Positions 32,423 to 41,096 are shown, counted from the stretch's first letter. The stretch: DNA of 64,000 nt from Amycolatopsis orientalis DSM 43388 (GCF_000411975.1 NZ_ASXG01000172.1:1-64000), one strand, 5' to 3'. A program made the numbers and translations. Notes: generated by a model not told the origin, from the letters alone.

Positions 32423-33508
32423 CTACCGGGTCAGGTTCATCCGGCCGAGCACCGGCCGCTTTCTCGGCGGCGCTACCGCGTAAGCTTCGGAGGACAGGTA
32501 GACGGTGATTCCGGAACCGAACTCGCCCATTCGCAACGACACGTGCGCGATCAATCCCACGCCGTCGCGCAGCGGCCTTTCCGAAACCGCTGCCAGCGCT
32601 TTGTCCAGTTTTGTCGGGTCGAAGTCGTACTGCGCGAGAATGGCGTGCACGCGCGCCCTCGCCACCTCGTCGTCCGGCACGTAACTCCGAATGGGAAGGT
32701 AAAGACTGTAGTTTCCCGGAGTGCCGCCCATCCCCTCGACAAAGGAATAACTGGAAACGAGCGGACGACCCTCGAACGGGCCCTTTCCGCCACCCAGGAC
32801 GGCGAGGAACTCCCGGATCAGCATCGGGTCCGTGCCGGGCACCAACTCGGCCGCGCGCACCGCGTCCTCGGCCTCGGCGGCCTCGTGCGAGACGTACACC
32901 TTGACCCGCGACAGCGGATCGTCGTCGAGGTCGAGCGCGAAGAAGGTGAAGTTGTCCTGCTCGCCGCGGCGCAGCGCGTGCTCGACCACCGGGTCGAACG
33001 CCTCGCCGAGATTCAGCCGCCGGAACCCCTCGCTGACCAGGGAATCCGCCATGGTCGGGCCGCTGATCTGCGGGTTCAGGTACACCTTGATCTTCGGCGC
33101 GGCCCCGTTGCGGAAGATCAGCGAGTACCACAGCGTGAACGGCCCGCGGCGCTCCTCGTGCGGGAGGAAGAGGTCGGACACCGCGTCGAGCCGGTCGGTG
33201 ACCAGGCCGTACTCGTCGGCCACCTGAGCGAGGAACGTGCGCGGATCCGGGGCCCCGACGGTCTCGCCGAGAACCCGTACCACACATTCGCCATTGGCGT
33301 CGAATGCGACCGAGAATTCCACGGGCGTAGTGTCGTCCGCCACATTGCACGGGAACTGCGCCGGAGCGTCGACGGTCAATTCCCCGGACTCGCCGAGCAA
33401 CAACCGGAGAAGTTCCAGGTGACGGCGTTCTTCTGGATCGAATCCCACTGCCCGGCACAACCGGTCGAGCTGACCACCGGCATGGGTGTACATCGACAAG
33501 TCGACCAT
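32423..33508 (-). CDS. DMATS-type aromatic (tryptophan) prenyltransferase
   Basis: Prenyltransferase of the ABBA/DMATS fold, about 361 residues from the ATG at 33508; an in-frame ATG at 33529 adds seven residues but has no ribosome site. Visible features are 'KIKVYLNPQISG', 'RVKVYVSHEA' and 'YSLYLPIRSYVPDDE', the basic/Tyr pyrophosphate-shield strands of DMATS enzymes. These enzymes transfer dimethylallyl to indole rings without metal. The operon with tryptophanase suggests a 6-DMATS-like (IptA) role on L-tryptophan. The position of prenylation cannot be read from sequence. Confidence 0.9.
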   Translation of the reverse strand: MVDLSMYTHAGGQLDRLCRAVGFDPEERRHLELLRLLLGESGELTVDAPAQFPCNVADDTTPVEFSVAFDANGECVVRVLGETVGAPDPRTFLAQVADEYGLVTDRLDAVSDLFLPHEERRGPFTLWYSLIFRNGAAPKIKVYLNPQISGPTMADSLVSEGFRRLNLGEAFDPVVEHALRRGEQDNFTFFALDLDDDPLSRVKVYVSHEAAEAEDAVRAAELVPGTDPMLIREFLAVLGGGKGPFEGRPLVSSYSFVEGMGGTPGNYSLYLPIRSYVPDDEVARARVHAILAQYDFDPTKLDKALAAVSERPLRDGVGLIAHVSLRMGEFGSGITVYLSSEAYAVAPPRKRPVLGRMNLTR

Positions 33509-33702
33509 CGGCACGCTCGCTCCGACCATGGCGCTGTATTCACCGTTTCATTCGTGCGTTCGGCCCCGTGCAGCATCCGCTGTTCGGCGGAGCGGGCGTT
33601 CTCGGGCCGCCGAGAAGATTAATCCCCGGAATGCCGATCACGATACCTCTGACGGAGCGACAACACCGTCCGAAAACCGTGTCTGAGTGTGCTGATCAAC
33701 AC

Positions 33703-33722
33703 CGGAATTCACCTGAATTCCG
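33703..33722. promoter_or_regulatory. perfect 8-4-8 inverted repeat upstream of the prenyltransferase
   Basis: CGGAATTC (33703-33710) and GAATTCCG (33715-33722) are perfect arms with a four-base spacer. The site is about 195 bases upstream of the prenyltransferase start, in the divergent gap to the DinB-like gene. The rest of 33530-33860 is somewhat A+T-richer (for example AGATTAATCC near 33616), consistent with promoters in both directions, but no regulator gene adjoins. Confidence 0.45.
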
Positions 33723-33860
33723 CATCGACAGGAACGGTTTCTGCAGCTACCCGGGCCCGCCATGTGGTCTAGCCCACTGCTGCGCGCGGACGGTTTACCG
33801 TGCACCCGATGCGGCGGCTCGGCGCCGAAAATTGTCGGTGGCGGGTGAGACGCTCGTCTC

Positions 33861-34400
33861 ATGACACAGATCCCGAAGCATCTGGCCAAGGTCGCCGAGA
33901 GCGACCGCCCGCCGATCCCCCGCGTCGCCAGCGAGCGCGAGACACTCCTCGCCTACCTGGAGTGGCATCGCGAAACCCTCGCGCTGAAGTGCGCGGGGCT
34001 GAGCCAGAAAGCCGTGTCCACCCGCGCGGTGCCACCGTCCACAATGTCGCTCCACGGCCTGGTCCGGCACCTGGCCGGCGTCGAACGATGGTGGTTCCGC
34101 ATCCAGTTCGCCGGCGAGGACGTCCCGCTCCTGCACTATTCGGACGACGACCCAGACCAGGACTTCGACCGCCTGGACGGGGATTTCGCCGAGGCGCTGG
34201 CGGTGTGGCGCTCGGAGTGCGACCGGAGCCGGGAGATCGTGGCGGCAGCTTCGTCGCTGGACGCGCAGGGCATCGGAAAGACGACCGGAGAGCCGTTCTC
34301 TCTGCGGTGGATGCTGGTGTCGATGATCGCGGAATACGCCCGGCACAACGGGCACGCGGACTTGCTGAGGGAGGTGACAGACGGAGCCACCGGGCGGTGA
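33861..34400 (+). CDS. DinB/DUF664-family protein
   Basis: Four-helix-bundle protein of 179 residues of the DinB/YfiT superfamily, DUF664 branch. Metal-ligand-type histidines appear in 'SLHGLVRHLAGVE' (about 63-75) and 'EYARHNGHADLLRE' (about 158-171). In actinomycetes such proteins include mycothiol-dependent enzymes, but many have no known reaction. ATG at 33861; the upstream sequence is GC-rich with a weak ribosome site. Single gene followed by a long repeat region. Confidence 0.88.
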   Translation: MTQIPKHLAKVAESDRPPIPRVASERETLLAYLEWHRETLALKCAGLSQKAVSTRAVPPSTMSLHGLVRHLAGVERWWFRIQFAGEDVPLLHYSDDDPDQDFDRLDGDFAEALAVWRSECDRSREIVAAASSLDAQGIGKTTGEPFSLRWMLVSMIAEYARHNGHADLLREVTDGATGR

Positions 34401-34682
34401 CGTGGGTGCCAGGTTCGGCCGGGAGGCCATGCAGTGGACGTTCCGGCCTGCGGAGTTCGGCGCACCCCTCGACAGCCGCGCGCTCGGCAACCGCGCACTC
34501 CAGCAGCGACGCGCGCCCGGCAGCGCATACCTCGGCAGCCGCGCCCACCGCTGCAGCCATGCGCACTTCGTCCGTCGCCCGTCCAGGCAGCTGCGCCTAC
34601 TTCGTCCGTCCCCGAGAACCGCACGCACTTCGTCCGTCGCCCATGCCAGCAGCCACGCCCGGACTAGACATCCACGCCCACT

Positions 34683-34949
34683 CGCGCAGCCGCGCACGTC
34701 ACCGTCGCCCCCGGGCAGCCGCACACTTCATCCGCCACCCACCCCCGCAGCCACGCGCACTCAGCAGCCGCGCCAACCCAGCAGCCACGTGCACCCGGCA
34801 GGCGCACACCTACCCACCCTCGCCCACCCGCGCAGCCGCGCACGTCACCGTCGCCCCGCGCAGCCGCGCACTTCATCCACCCCCGCAGCCACGCGCACTC
34901 AGCAGCCGCGCCCACCCAGCAGCCACGTGCACCCGGCAGGCGCACACCT
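34683..34949 (+). repeat. tandem ~140-bp duplication in a low-complexity gap
   Basis: The 875-bp gap 34401-35275 is C-rich and repetitive. Two long copies stand out. The segment 34741-34811 recurs at 34879-34949 (about 71 bases with one difference). The flanking CGCAGCCGCGCACGTCACCG element recurs at about 34685 and 34831, so a ~138-146-bp unit is duplicated. A short CGCACTTCGTCCG motif is dispersed through the rest (for example 34561-34632 and 34979). No reading frame persists across it with gene-like character. Confidence 0.7.
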
Positions 34950-35275
34950 TGACACCCGCGGCTGCCCGGGCTGCCGCGCGCACTTCGTCCGCCATCCACC
35001 CGATAACCGCACGCACTTGTCCGTCGCCCACCCCAGCAGCTACGTGCATCGCGCAGGCGCACACCAGGCAGCCGCCCTCCCCGGCAGCTGTGCGCAGTCG
35101 GTCCGGCAACCGCGCACGCTTCGTCGGCCGCACCCCCCGGCACCCATGCGAAGCGCCTCCGGCCCCATCGTGGCTGGTCAGCGAAGCTCGCGCCCGACCA
35201 GGCCCAGGCCGGGCACACCACAACTGGGCAGCGACCGTCCCTCGCCGGTGCGGCCGCCGTGCGATGCTGGACGGC

Positions 35276-36622
35276 ATGATCGCCGATCCTGACTCCGGGC
35301 TGCTGTCCCCGGTGCGCGCCGGCACCCCGGCCGAAGCGGTGACTGGGGACGGTGCGTTCGCGGCCGCCATGTTGGAGGCGGAGGCTGCTCTCGCGCGGGC
35401 GCAGGCGCGGCTGGGCACGGTCCCGGCCGAGGCGGCCGAACACATCACCGCTGCTGCTCGGGCGCTGGGCGAGGGGGAGCTCGACGTCGTCCAGCTGGCT
35501 CGCGACGCGCGGGCGACCGGGAACCCGGTGGTCAGCCTGGTCCGCACGCTGTCCGCCAAGGTGCCGGACGTCGCCGATTACGTGCACCGTGGCTCGACCA
35601 GTCAGGACATCGTCGACACGGCGATGATGCTCGTCGCGCGCGAGGCATTGCGGTTGATCAGCGCGGACCTGACCACGGTCGCGCAGGCCCTCGCCGCGTT
35701 GGCGCGTGCCCACCGCGACACGGTCATGCCCGGACGAACCCTCACCGCGCACGCGGTTCCGACCACTTTCGGGTTGAAAGCCGCGGTCTGGCGCCACGGC
35801 GTCCAGGAATCCGCTCGCCGGATCGCTGAGTTGCGGCTGCCCGTGTCCCTCGGCGGAGCGGCTGGAACGTTGGCCGCGTACGTCCAGTACGGCGACGGCA
35901 CCGAAGACTACGCGGAACGGTTAGTCGCCGCCTTCGCCGAGGAAACCGGTTTGCCCGCACCGATTCTGCCGTGGCACGCGGATCGCACCTCGGTGGCCGA
36001 ACTGGTTTCCGCGCTGGCCGGGGTGACGACCGCGTTGGGCAAAATCGCGGTCGACGTTCAAGTCCTGGCCCGCACCGAGATTGCCGAGGCGACCGAGGCG
36101 ACCGGCGGCGGGTCTTCGGCCATGCCGCACAAGCAGAACCCGGTGCAGTCGGCGTTGATCCGGTCTGCGGCGCTGCAAGTGCCGGTGCTGGCGGCGGGAG
36201 TCACGCAGTCCGGCTTGGCCGAGGACGAGCGGTCGGCAGGAGTCTGGCAGGCCGAATGGCAGTTGCTGCGCGAATGTCTGCGGCTGACCGGCGGAGCCAC
36301 GCATACCGCCGTGGATTTGGTGCGGGGACTGGGCATTCACGCGGACCGCATGCGGGAAAACCTCACGCTGACCAACGGGTTGATCGTCTCGGAACGACTG
36401 TCGGCCGCGCTAGCCCCCAGGTTGGGCAAGGCTCGCGCGAAAGAACTGCTGGGCACCGCGTCCCGGCGCGCGATCGAGGAAAACCGGCCGCTCGCAGAGA
36501 TTCTGGCCGACACGCCGGAGATCACCGCCGCGGTCGACTCCGCGACGCTGGCCGATCTCCTCGACCCGGCGGAATACGTCGGGGCAGCGGGTCGGCTGGT
36601 GGACCGAGCACTGGAAGAATAA
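35276..36622 (+). CDS. pcaB: 3-carboxy-cis,cis-muconate cycloisomerase-like protein (PcaB)
   Basis: Member of the fumarase/aspartase superfamily, about 448 residues. It carries the signature 'GGGSSAMPHKQNP' (about 275-287), plus 'HRGSTSQDIVDTAM' and 'TLTAHAVPTTFG'. Length and the N-terminal 'DPDSGLLSPVRAGT' fit PcaB, which converts 3-carboxymuconate to 4-carboxymuconolactone in the protocatechuate branch of the beta-ketoadipate pathway. No other pca gene is adjacent, so an adenylosuccinate-lyase-like activity on another substrate remains possible. ATG at 35264 is an alternative start. Confidence 0.85.
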   Translation: MIADPDSGLLSPVRAGTPAEAVTGDGAFAAAMLEAEAALARAQARLGTVPAEAAEHITAAARALGEGELDVVQLARDARATGNPVVSLVRTLSAKVPDVADYVHRGSTSQDIVDTAMMLVAREALRLISADLTTVAQALAALARAHRDTVMPGRTLTAHAVPTTFGLKAAVWRHGVQESARRIAELRLPVSLGGAAGTLAAYVQYGDGTEDYAERLVAAFAEETGLPAPILPWHADRTSVAELVSALAGVTTALGKIAVDVQVLARTEIAEATEATGGGSSAMPHKQNPVQSALIRSAALQVPVLAAGVTQSGLAEDERSAGVWQAEWQLLRECLRLTGGATHTAVDLVRGLGIHADRMRENLTLTNGLIVSERLSAALAPRLGKARAKELLGTASRRAIEENRPLAEILADTPEITAAVDSATLADLLDPAEYVGAAGRLVDRALEE

Positions 36623-36629
36623 GCACGAA

Positions 36630-36664
36630 CGGGACCGCTGCCGGAGCCCCGGCAAGCGATCCCG
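36630..36664. terminator. hairpin terminator after pcaB
   Basis: CGGGACCGCT (36630-36639) pairs with AGCGATCCCG (36655-36664) with a single mismatch, around an inner GCCGG/CCGGC stem. It begins eight bases after the pcaB stop and lies before the convergent DUF4383 gene. A palindrome TCCACTGTGGA follows at 36677-36687. Confidence 0.7.
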
Positions 36665-36691
36665 CCGCACGATTATTCCACTGTGGACTGA

Positions 36692-37222
36692 CTAATGGGC
36701 CAAGCCGTGCCCGCCGGTTTCCGGCCGGCGCGGCGGAGCGGCCGGGTCGACCTCGACGGGTTCCTGGTCCTCCGGAAGCAGAACCCCGTGGCGCGCCGGG
36801 AGAACGGCGGTCAGCAGACCAAGGACGGCGATGCCGAGGTGCAGCCAGTTGTCCGCGTCGGCGAGGTTGAGCGGGTTGCCCAGGCCGGACACCGGATTGA
36901 CGGAGATCGTCCCGGTCAGCATCAGGCCCCAGACGAACAGCGCGCCGTAACCGATAAACAGCAGCCAGCCGAACGTCCGCGCACGGCCGGAACCCAGAGC
37001 CAGCAGCAGGCCGAGCACACCGGTCACCACGTGGACGACGTTGTTCAGCGGATTGGCGGAAAACCGCCACAAAGTGACGCCGTGTCCGGTGAAATCCCCG
37101 AACCCGGACTTCACGAGCCCGATGATGCCGTAGGCGAGAAACAAGACCCCGAGCAGCACGGCCAGCACCTGCGCGGGCTGCACTCCTTCCACCCGCACGC
37201 GGGCTCGATGCGCACGAACCAT
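36692..37222 (-). CDS. DUF4383-like integral membrane protein
   Basis: Protein of 176 residues with four membrane helices: 'LAVLLGVLFLAYGIIGLV', 'NNVVHVVTGVLGLLLAL', 'FGWLLFIGYGALFVWGLML' and 'WLHLGIAVLGLLTAVLP'. 'NPLNNVVHVVTGVLGLL' and 'ADNWLHLGIAVLGL' are characteristic of DUF4383. The C-terminal tail is acidic and Pro-rich. The ATG at 37222 has GGAAGGA/GGAG upstream. Role unknown; such proteins are frequent stress-associated membrane proteins in actinomycetes. Confidence 0.85.
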   Translation of the reverse strand: MVRAHRARVRVEGVQPAQVLAVLLGVLFLAYGIIGLVKSGFGDFTGHGVTLWRFSANPLNNVVHVVTGVLGLLLALGSGRARTFGWLLFIGYGALFVWGLMLTGTISVNPVSGLGNPLNLADADNWLHLGIAVLGLLTAVLPARHGVLLPEDQEPVEVDPAAPPRRPETGGHGLAH

Positions 37223-37386
37223 GACTCCAGTCCTTCCCGTACCGAGATGACGGTGGGTCAACCCTGCCCGGATACCCCCGCGCGAACCCGGCCGAAACCC
37301 GAATCCGGCCGCCCGGAACCCGCCCGCCGGGCAAGACCGGGACTGCTGGGGCTGCTGTGCCCAGGGAGGGCCGAGTGAGGCACGGC

Positions 37387-37833
37387 TCAGGCAAGCGCGG
37401 CGACCAGGAGCGCGAAGGCGGCGATGATCACCGCGACGCGCACGTAGTGGTAGCGGTCCCAGCGATTCATCTGCTCCTTCCAGTCCGCGGGCCGGTTCTC
37501 CGGTGTCCACGTCTTGCCGCGGTTGTTGATCGGGACGAGCAGCAGGATCGACATGACCACGCTCACCACCAGCAGTCCGGCCCCGATGACCACGAGGCCG
37601 GTACCGGGGCGGTCCCACGCGAGGATCGCCCAGATCGCGCTCAGGACAAGCGAACCGATGTACCAGAACGGCATGAGCGCGCCGAGCATCCGGCCGCCGT
37701 GTGCCCGGCCTTGCTGATTGCTGTCGTCCGGGAGCCCGTTGAGGATCGGGTTGATGACGAAGGCGACGGAAAATTCGACCCCCACCATCACGCCGACGAC
37801 CACGATGGTGCAGACCGCGAGTGCGCTGAGCAT
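37387..37833 (-). CDS. DUF1772-like integral membrane protein
   Basis: Protein of 148 residues with four membrane helices and a conserved polar loop ('NRGKTWTPENRPADWKEQMNRWDRYHYVRV') before the last helix, the DUF1772 signature. ATG at 37833. It is divergent from a TetR gene (37924), with two identical CTAGC-N3-GCTAG palindromes between them, so it is the probable TetR target. The biochemical function of this family is unknown; many members sit next to TetR regulators. Confidence 0.88.
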   Translation of the reverse strand: MLSALAVCTIVVVGVMVGVEFSVAFVINPILNGLPDDSNQQGRAHGGRMLGALMPFWYIGSLVLSAIWAILAWDRPGTGLVVIGAGLLVVSVVMSILLLVPINNRGKTWTPENRPADWKEQMNRWDRYHYVRVAVIIAAFALLVAALA

Positions 37834-37850
37834 GATGACCTTCCCAAGTT

Positions 37851-37914
37851 CTAGCGTTGCTAGTTGATGAAGCGATGCTAGTACTAATGTCGCTCTCTTG
37901 TCTAGCAGTGCTAG
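37851..37914. promoter_or_regulatory. paired TetR operators CTAGC-N3-GCTAG
   Basis: Two 13-bp palindromes with the same arms occur at 37851-37863 (spacer GTT) and 37902-37914 (spacer AGT). A related TAGTACTA palindrome lies midway (37879-37886). They fill the 90-bp gap between the DUF1772 gene and the divergent TetR gene, with one box beside each start. Confidence 0.7.
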
Positions 37915-37923
37915 GCTCGGCTC

Positions 37924-38502
37924 ATGTCGGTACACACCCGCAAGCAGCGCGAACAGGCCGAACGCGAGCGCCTCATCGTGGCGACGGCCCGCGAACTCGC
38001 CGAGCACCAGGGCTGGGACGCGGTCACCACGCGCCGGCTGGCCGAGCGCATCGAGTACAGCCAGCCCGTTCTCTACAGCCATTTCCGCGGCAAACGCGAA
38101 ATCATCGGCGCGGTCGCCCTCGAGGGCGCTGCCGAACTGGCCGCGGCGGTGCGAGCCGCGACCCACGCCGTCGAGGGAGCGCGTGCCCGGGCCACCGCAC
38201 TCGCCCGCGCGTACCTCGATTTCGCCGAACATCACCCAGCGGTCTACGACGCCATTTTCCAGCTCGACGGCGGACTAGCGTTCGCGCAAGAAGACACTCC
38301 GGAACCGCTCAAGGACGCCTTCGCCGCGTTGCTCGAAACGCTCGGCGAAGTCGCCGGAGAAGGAGTCCACCCGGGACTGTTCACCGAACTGTTCTGGGCG
38401 TCCCTGCACGGAATCGCGACGCTGACCCGGGCTGGACGGCTGCCGCGCGAACTCGCTGAGCAGCGGGTCGACCTGCTGGTGCAACGGCTCGTCGTGGTCT
38501 GA
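37924..38502 (+). CDS. TetR-family transcriptional regulator
   Basis: TetR repressor of 192 residues. The HTH is residues ~12-55: 'ERLIVATARELAEHQGWDAVTT', then 'RLAERIEYSQPVLYSHFRGKREI'. The ligand-binding domain is a TetR_C_33/WHG-like helical bundle (about 75-185). ATG at 37924, two bases after GGCTC, with no strong ribosome site. It probably represses itself and the divergent DUF1772 gene through the CTAGC boxes. A terminator hairpin follows the stop. Confidence 0.93.
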   Translation: MSVHTRKQREQAERERLIVATARELAEHQGWDAVTTRRLAERIEYSQPVLYSHFRGKREIIGAVALEGAAELAAAVRAATHAVEGARARATALARAYLDFAEHHPAVYDAIFQLDGGLAFAQEDTPEPLKDAFAALLETLGEVAGEGVHPGLFTELFWASLHGIATLTRAGRLPRELAEQRVDLLVQRLVVV

Positions 38503-38503
38503 T

Positions 38504-38525
38504 CCCTCGGCTGCTCGCCCGAGGG
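38504..38525. terminator. hairpin terminator after TetR gene
   Basis: CCCTCGG (38504-38510) and CCGAGGG (38519-38525) pair perfectly with an eight-base loop, directly after the TGA at 38500-38502. Confidence 0.7.
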
Positions 38526-38600
38526 TTCCCGCGGCCGGGCCCGTACCGACAAACCCAGGCCACCGAGGTGGTCAAGCACCTGCCCGGGATCCGCTGAGCG

Positions 38601-39818
38601 TCACTGCTCCGCCGCGGTCAGCCCGCCCCGCGCGCCCGTGCTCGGCAGCGGCCACGGCTTCACCCCGCCGGTCACGTCGGCCCGCGGCCCGGGCGCCGAC
38701 GGGCCGGGGATCCGCTGCCCGATCCACGTCAGGACGTCCGGCAGCTGCGCCTTGAACGTGTTCATGTTGTGGCCCGCGTCCGGGATCCGCCACGTCGTGA
38801 ACTGCACCGGCGGCTGCGCCGCGGCCCGCATCTGGTCGACCGCGCGGCTTTCGTTCTGTTCCTTCTCCCCCGAGATCGCGAGGAGTTCGAGCGGGGCCGG
38901 GTGCTGCCGGACGTTGATCTTGACGTTGTTCGCGTCCTCGATGTCCTTGCGGCCGCGGAAAAGGTTCTCGGTTTCGCCGTCCACCTGCGCCTTTTCGTAG
39001 CCGCTCACGCTCGCTGCCTGCGCGTACCACTGCGGATGCCGCGTCACGAGGTTCAACGCGCAATAGCCGCCGGAGGACCAGCCGGCGATCGTCCACGCGC
39101 GGCGGTCCGGATTGAGGCCGAGGCGCTGGATTCCCCATTCGCGGACGTCCGCGGACAAGTAGGTGTCGTTGGGACTTCCGTTGACCTCGTCGACGCATTC
39201 GGTGTCGTGGCCGATTTTCGGCGTTCCGGTCGGGTCCGGGATCAGCACCACCACCGGCGGCAGCAGGCGCTTGGAGATCGCCGCGTCGAGCTGTTCGGGC
39301 AGGTGGTACCCGATCGGGGCGGTGGTGACCTCCGGACCGGACGGATAGTTCGGGATCCAGATGATCGCCGGGAACCGCATCGCCTTGTACGGATGCTGGA
39401 AGTATTGCGGCGGAAGGTAAACCGTCACGTCGCGAGTGAGGCCGGTGCGCCGTCCGGTCACCGTCACGTGCGCGATGGTCCCCTTGCCGACCCGCGCGTG
39501 AGCCACCCCGAGGTCGCGCGCCCGGCCGAGGTCGACGCCGTTGTCGCCGCCCTCGACGTCGATCCCCTCGGCGGCGAACGCGCCGGTCCCGAGCAGCGAG
39601 CCGAGCGTCGGGAAGAATCCGCCGATCATGTTGCCGGTCAAGCCAAGCGTGACGATCACGAGGCACAGCGCGACCAGCACCGTGGCACTGCGGCCGAGCT
39701 GCTTGCGCTTGCGCCATTTGTCCCAGAACCACGGAACCGAGACCACCGCGAGGAACGCGAGCACGCCGATCACCGTGAGCGTGACGGGTGAATCCAACCT
39801 GATTTCGCTCAGGTGCAC
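38601..39818 (-). CDS. membrane-anchored esterase (antigen 85/esterase D-like)
   Basis: Protein of 405 residues. The N-terminal third carries two membrane helices ('LTVIGVLAFLAVVSVPWFW', 'VLVALCLVIVTLGLTGNMI') before an extracellular alpha/beta-hydrolase domain of the putative esterase family. The nucleophile elbow is 'GWSSGG' (about 245-250) and the C-terminal His is in 'PDAGHN'. This layout is common in actinobacterial secreted esterases related to mycolyltransferases; mycolyl transfer itself is not implied. GTG start at 39818 with GGAGG six bases upstream. The tail is Pro/Gly-rich. Confidence 0.87.
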   Translation of the reverse strand: MHLSEIRLDSPVTLTVIGVLAFLAVVSVPWFWDKWRKRKQLGRSATVLVALCLVIVTLGLTGNMIGGFFPTLGSLLGTGAFAAEGIDVEGGDNGVDLGRARDLGVAHARVGKGTIAHVTVTGRRTGLTRDVTVYLPPQYFQHPYKAMRFPAIIWIPNYPSGPEVTTAPIGYHLPEQLDAAISKRLLPPVVVLIPDPTGTPKIGHDTECVDEVNGSPNDTYLSADVREWGIQRLGLNPDRRAWTIAGWSSGGYCALNLVTRHPQWYAQAASVSGYEKAQVDGETENLFRGRKDIEDANNVKINVRQHPAPLELLAISGEKEQNESRAVDQMRAAAQPPVQFTTWRIPDAGHNMNTFKAQLPDVLTWIGQRIPGPSAPGPRADVTGGVKPWPLPSTGARGGLTAAEQ

Positions 39819-39903
39819 GGGAACCTCCAGGACCGATCGCGCGCCCGGAAGGCGGGACCCGCTGCTCTAGATACGTTTGAGGGGCCGTCCTCGTTGTGAT
39901 CAC

Positions 39904-39917
39904 GTGACGTCGATCAC
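39904..39917. promoter_or_regulatory. CRP-like site GTGA-N6-TCAC
   Basis: GTGACGTCGATCAC matches the GTGA-N6-TCAC core, 86 bases upstream of the esterase start. It is embedded in a longer symmetry, GTGATC (39896-39901) and GATCAC (39912-39917). Binding by a CRP-family protein is inference. Confidence 0.4.
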
Positions 39918-39973
39918 GCCAGAATGACCCCGTCAAACTCAGCGGAATCTCAGGATTGCCCGTTAGTCCCTGA

Positions 39974-40936
39974 TTAGTTGCCGAATGCGCCGCGCAGCAC
40001 CGTGATCGCCTGCGTGATCGCGGCTTCCGCGGCATGCGTTTCCCGAAGCGCGTTGACCATCACGAAGTCGTGGATTACGCCCTGGTACCGAACCGCTGTC
40101 ACCGGCACGCCGGCCTGACGCAGCTTCGCGGCGTACGCCTCGCCTTCGTCGCGAAGGACGTCCGCCTCCCCAGTGATCACGAGCGCCGGCGGCAGTCCGG
40201 CGAGCTGCTCCACAGTGGCGCGAAGCGGCGAAGCGGTGATCTCGGCACGCTGCGCCTCATCGGTCGTGTACTGGTCCCAGAACCACTTCATGCCTTCGCG
40301 GCTGAGGAAGTAGCCCTCGGCGAACTTGGTGTACGACTCGGTGTCGAAGGATGCGTCGGTGACCGGGTAGAACAGCACCTGCTGCAGGAACTGCACGTCC
40401 CCGCGCTCCTTCGCCATCAGCGTCAGCGCAGCGGTCATGTTTCCGCCGACGGAGTCGCCCGCGATCGCGATGTGCGTGGTGTCGAGGCCCTTCTCGGCAC
40501 CATGCTGGACCACCCACTTCACCGCGGCGTAGTTCTCCTCGATCGCGACGGGGTAACGAGCTTCGGGCGAACGGCTGTATTCCGGGAACACCACTGCCGC
40601 ACCGGTTCCGGCGGCGAGTTCGCGGACGAGCCGCTCGTGGGTGTGGAAATCGCCGAAGACCCAGCCAGCGCCGTGAATGTAGACGAGGACCGGCAACGGT
40701 CCGGCTACGCCCTCCGGCTTCACGATCCGGACCTCGACGTCGCCGTTCGGTCCACCCGGGACAGTCAGGGTCTCGATGTCGGCAGGCGCGAGTGCGACGT
40801 CGCCGTCCTGGACGCCGTCAACTGCCTTGCGGCCTTCGGCAGGCGGGAGCTGGAAAAGGTACGGAGGCTGATCGGTGGCCTCGGCGAACGCCTGGGCGGC
40901 CGGCTCGAGGACGAGGTTCTGCGGGTTCGCGGTCAT
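39974..40936 (-). CDS. HSL-family acetyl esterase/lipase
   Basis: Hormone-sensitive-lipase-family carboxylesterase of 320 residues, cytoplasmic. Oxyanion motif HGAGW (88-92), nucleophile GDSVGG (160-165, Ser162), Asp in 'GEADVLRDEG' and His in 'GVIHDFVM'. It hydrolyses short acyl esters in characterised relatives. ATG at 40936 with GGAGGA upstream. It is divergent from an OhrR-type MarR gene, with an inverted repeat beside its start, suggesting control by that regulator. Confidence 0.93.
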   Translation of the reverse strand: MTANPQNLVLEPAAQAFAEATDQPPYLFQLPPAEGRKAVDGVQDGDVALAPADIETLTVPGGPNGDVEVRIVKPEGVAGPLPVLVYIHGAGWVFGDFHTHERLVRELAAGTGAAVVFPEYSRSPEARYPVAIEENYAAVKWVVQHGAEKGLDTTHIAIAGDSVGGNMTAALTLMAKERGDVQFLQQVLFYPVTDASFDTESYTKFAEGYFLSREGMKWFWDQYTTDEAQRAEITASPLRATVEQLAGLPPALVITGEADVLRDEGEAYAAKLRQAGVPVTAVRYQGVIHDFVMVNALRETHAAEAAITQAITVLRGAFGN

Positions 40937-40984
40937 GGCTTCCTCCGGTAGCGGTGCGGACCACCTGAACATAGCTCGCAATTT

Positions 40985-40998
40985 AGTTGTACACAACT
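40985..40998. promoter_or_regulatory. OhrR/MarR-type operator, 6-2-6 inverted repeat
   Basis: AGTTGT (40985-40990) and ACAACT (40993-40998) are perfect arms with a 2-base centre in an A+T-rich patch (40975-41040), 49 bases upstream of the esterase start. Assignment to the adjacent MarR protein is by position. Confidence 0.55.
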
Positions 40999-41096
40999 CA
41001 CTGTTGCTCAATGAGATATAGAGCACTTGAGTTGCCCTTAGCGGTAAGCCGAGAGAAAATGGAGAGCTGGCAGAGGAACCACCCAGGAGGCCACCG

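Noticed and set aside
34401..35275. Mobile element or insertion sequence remnant
   Set aside because: No transposase-like frame, terminal inverted repeats or target duplication; the structure is simple repeat expansion.
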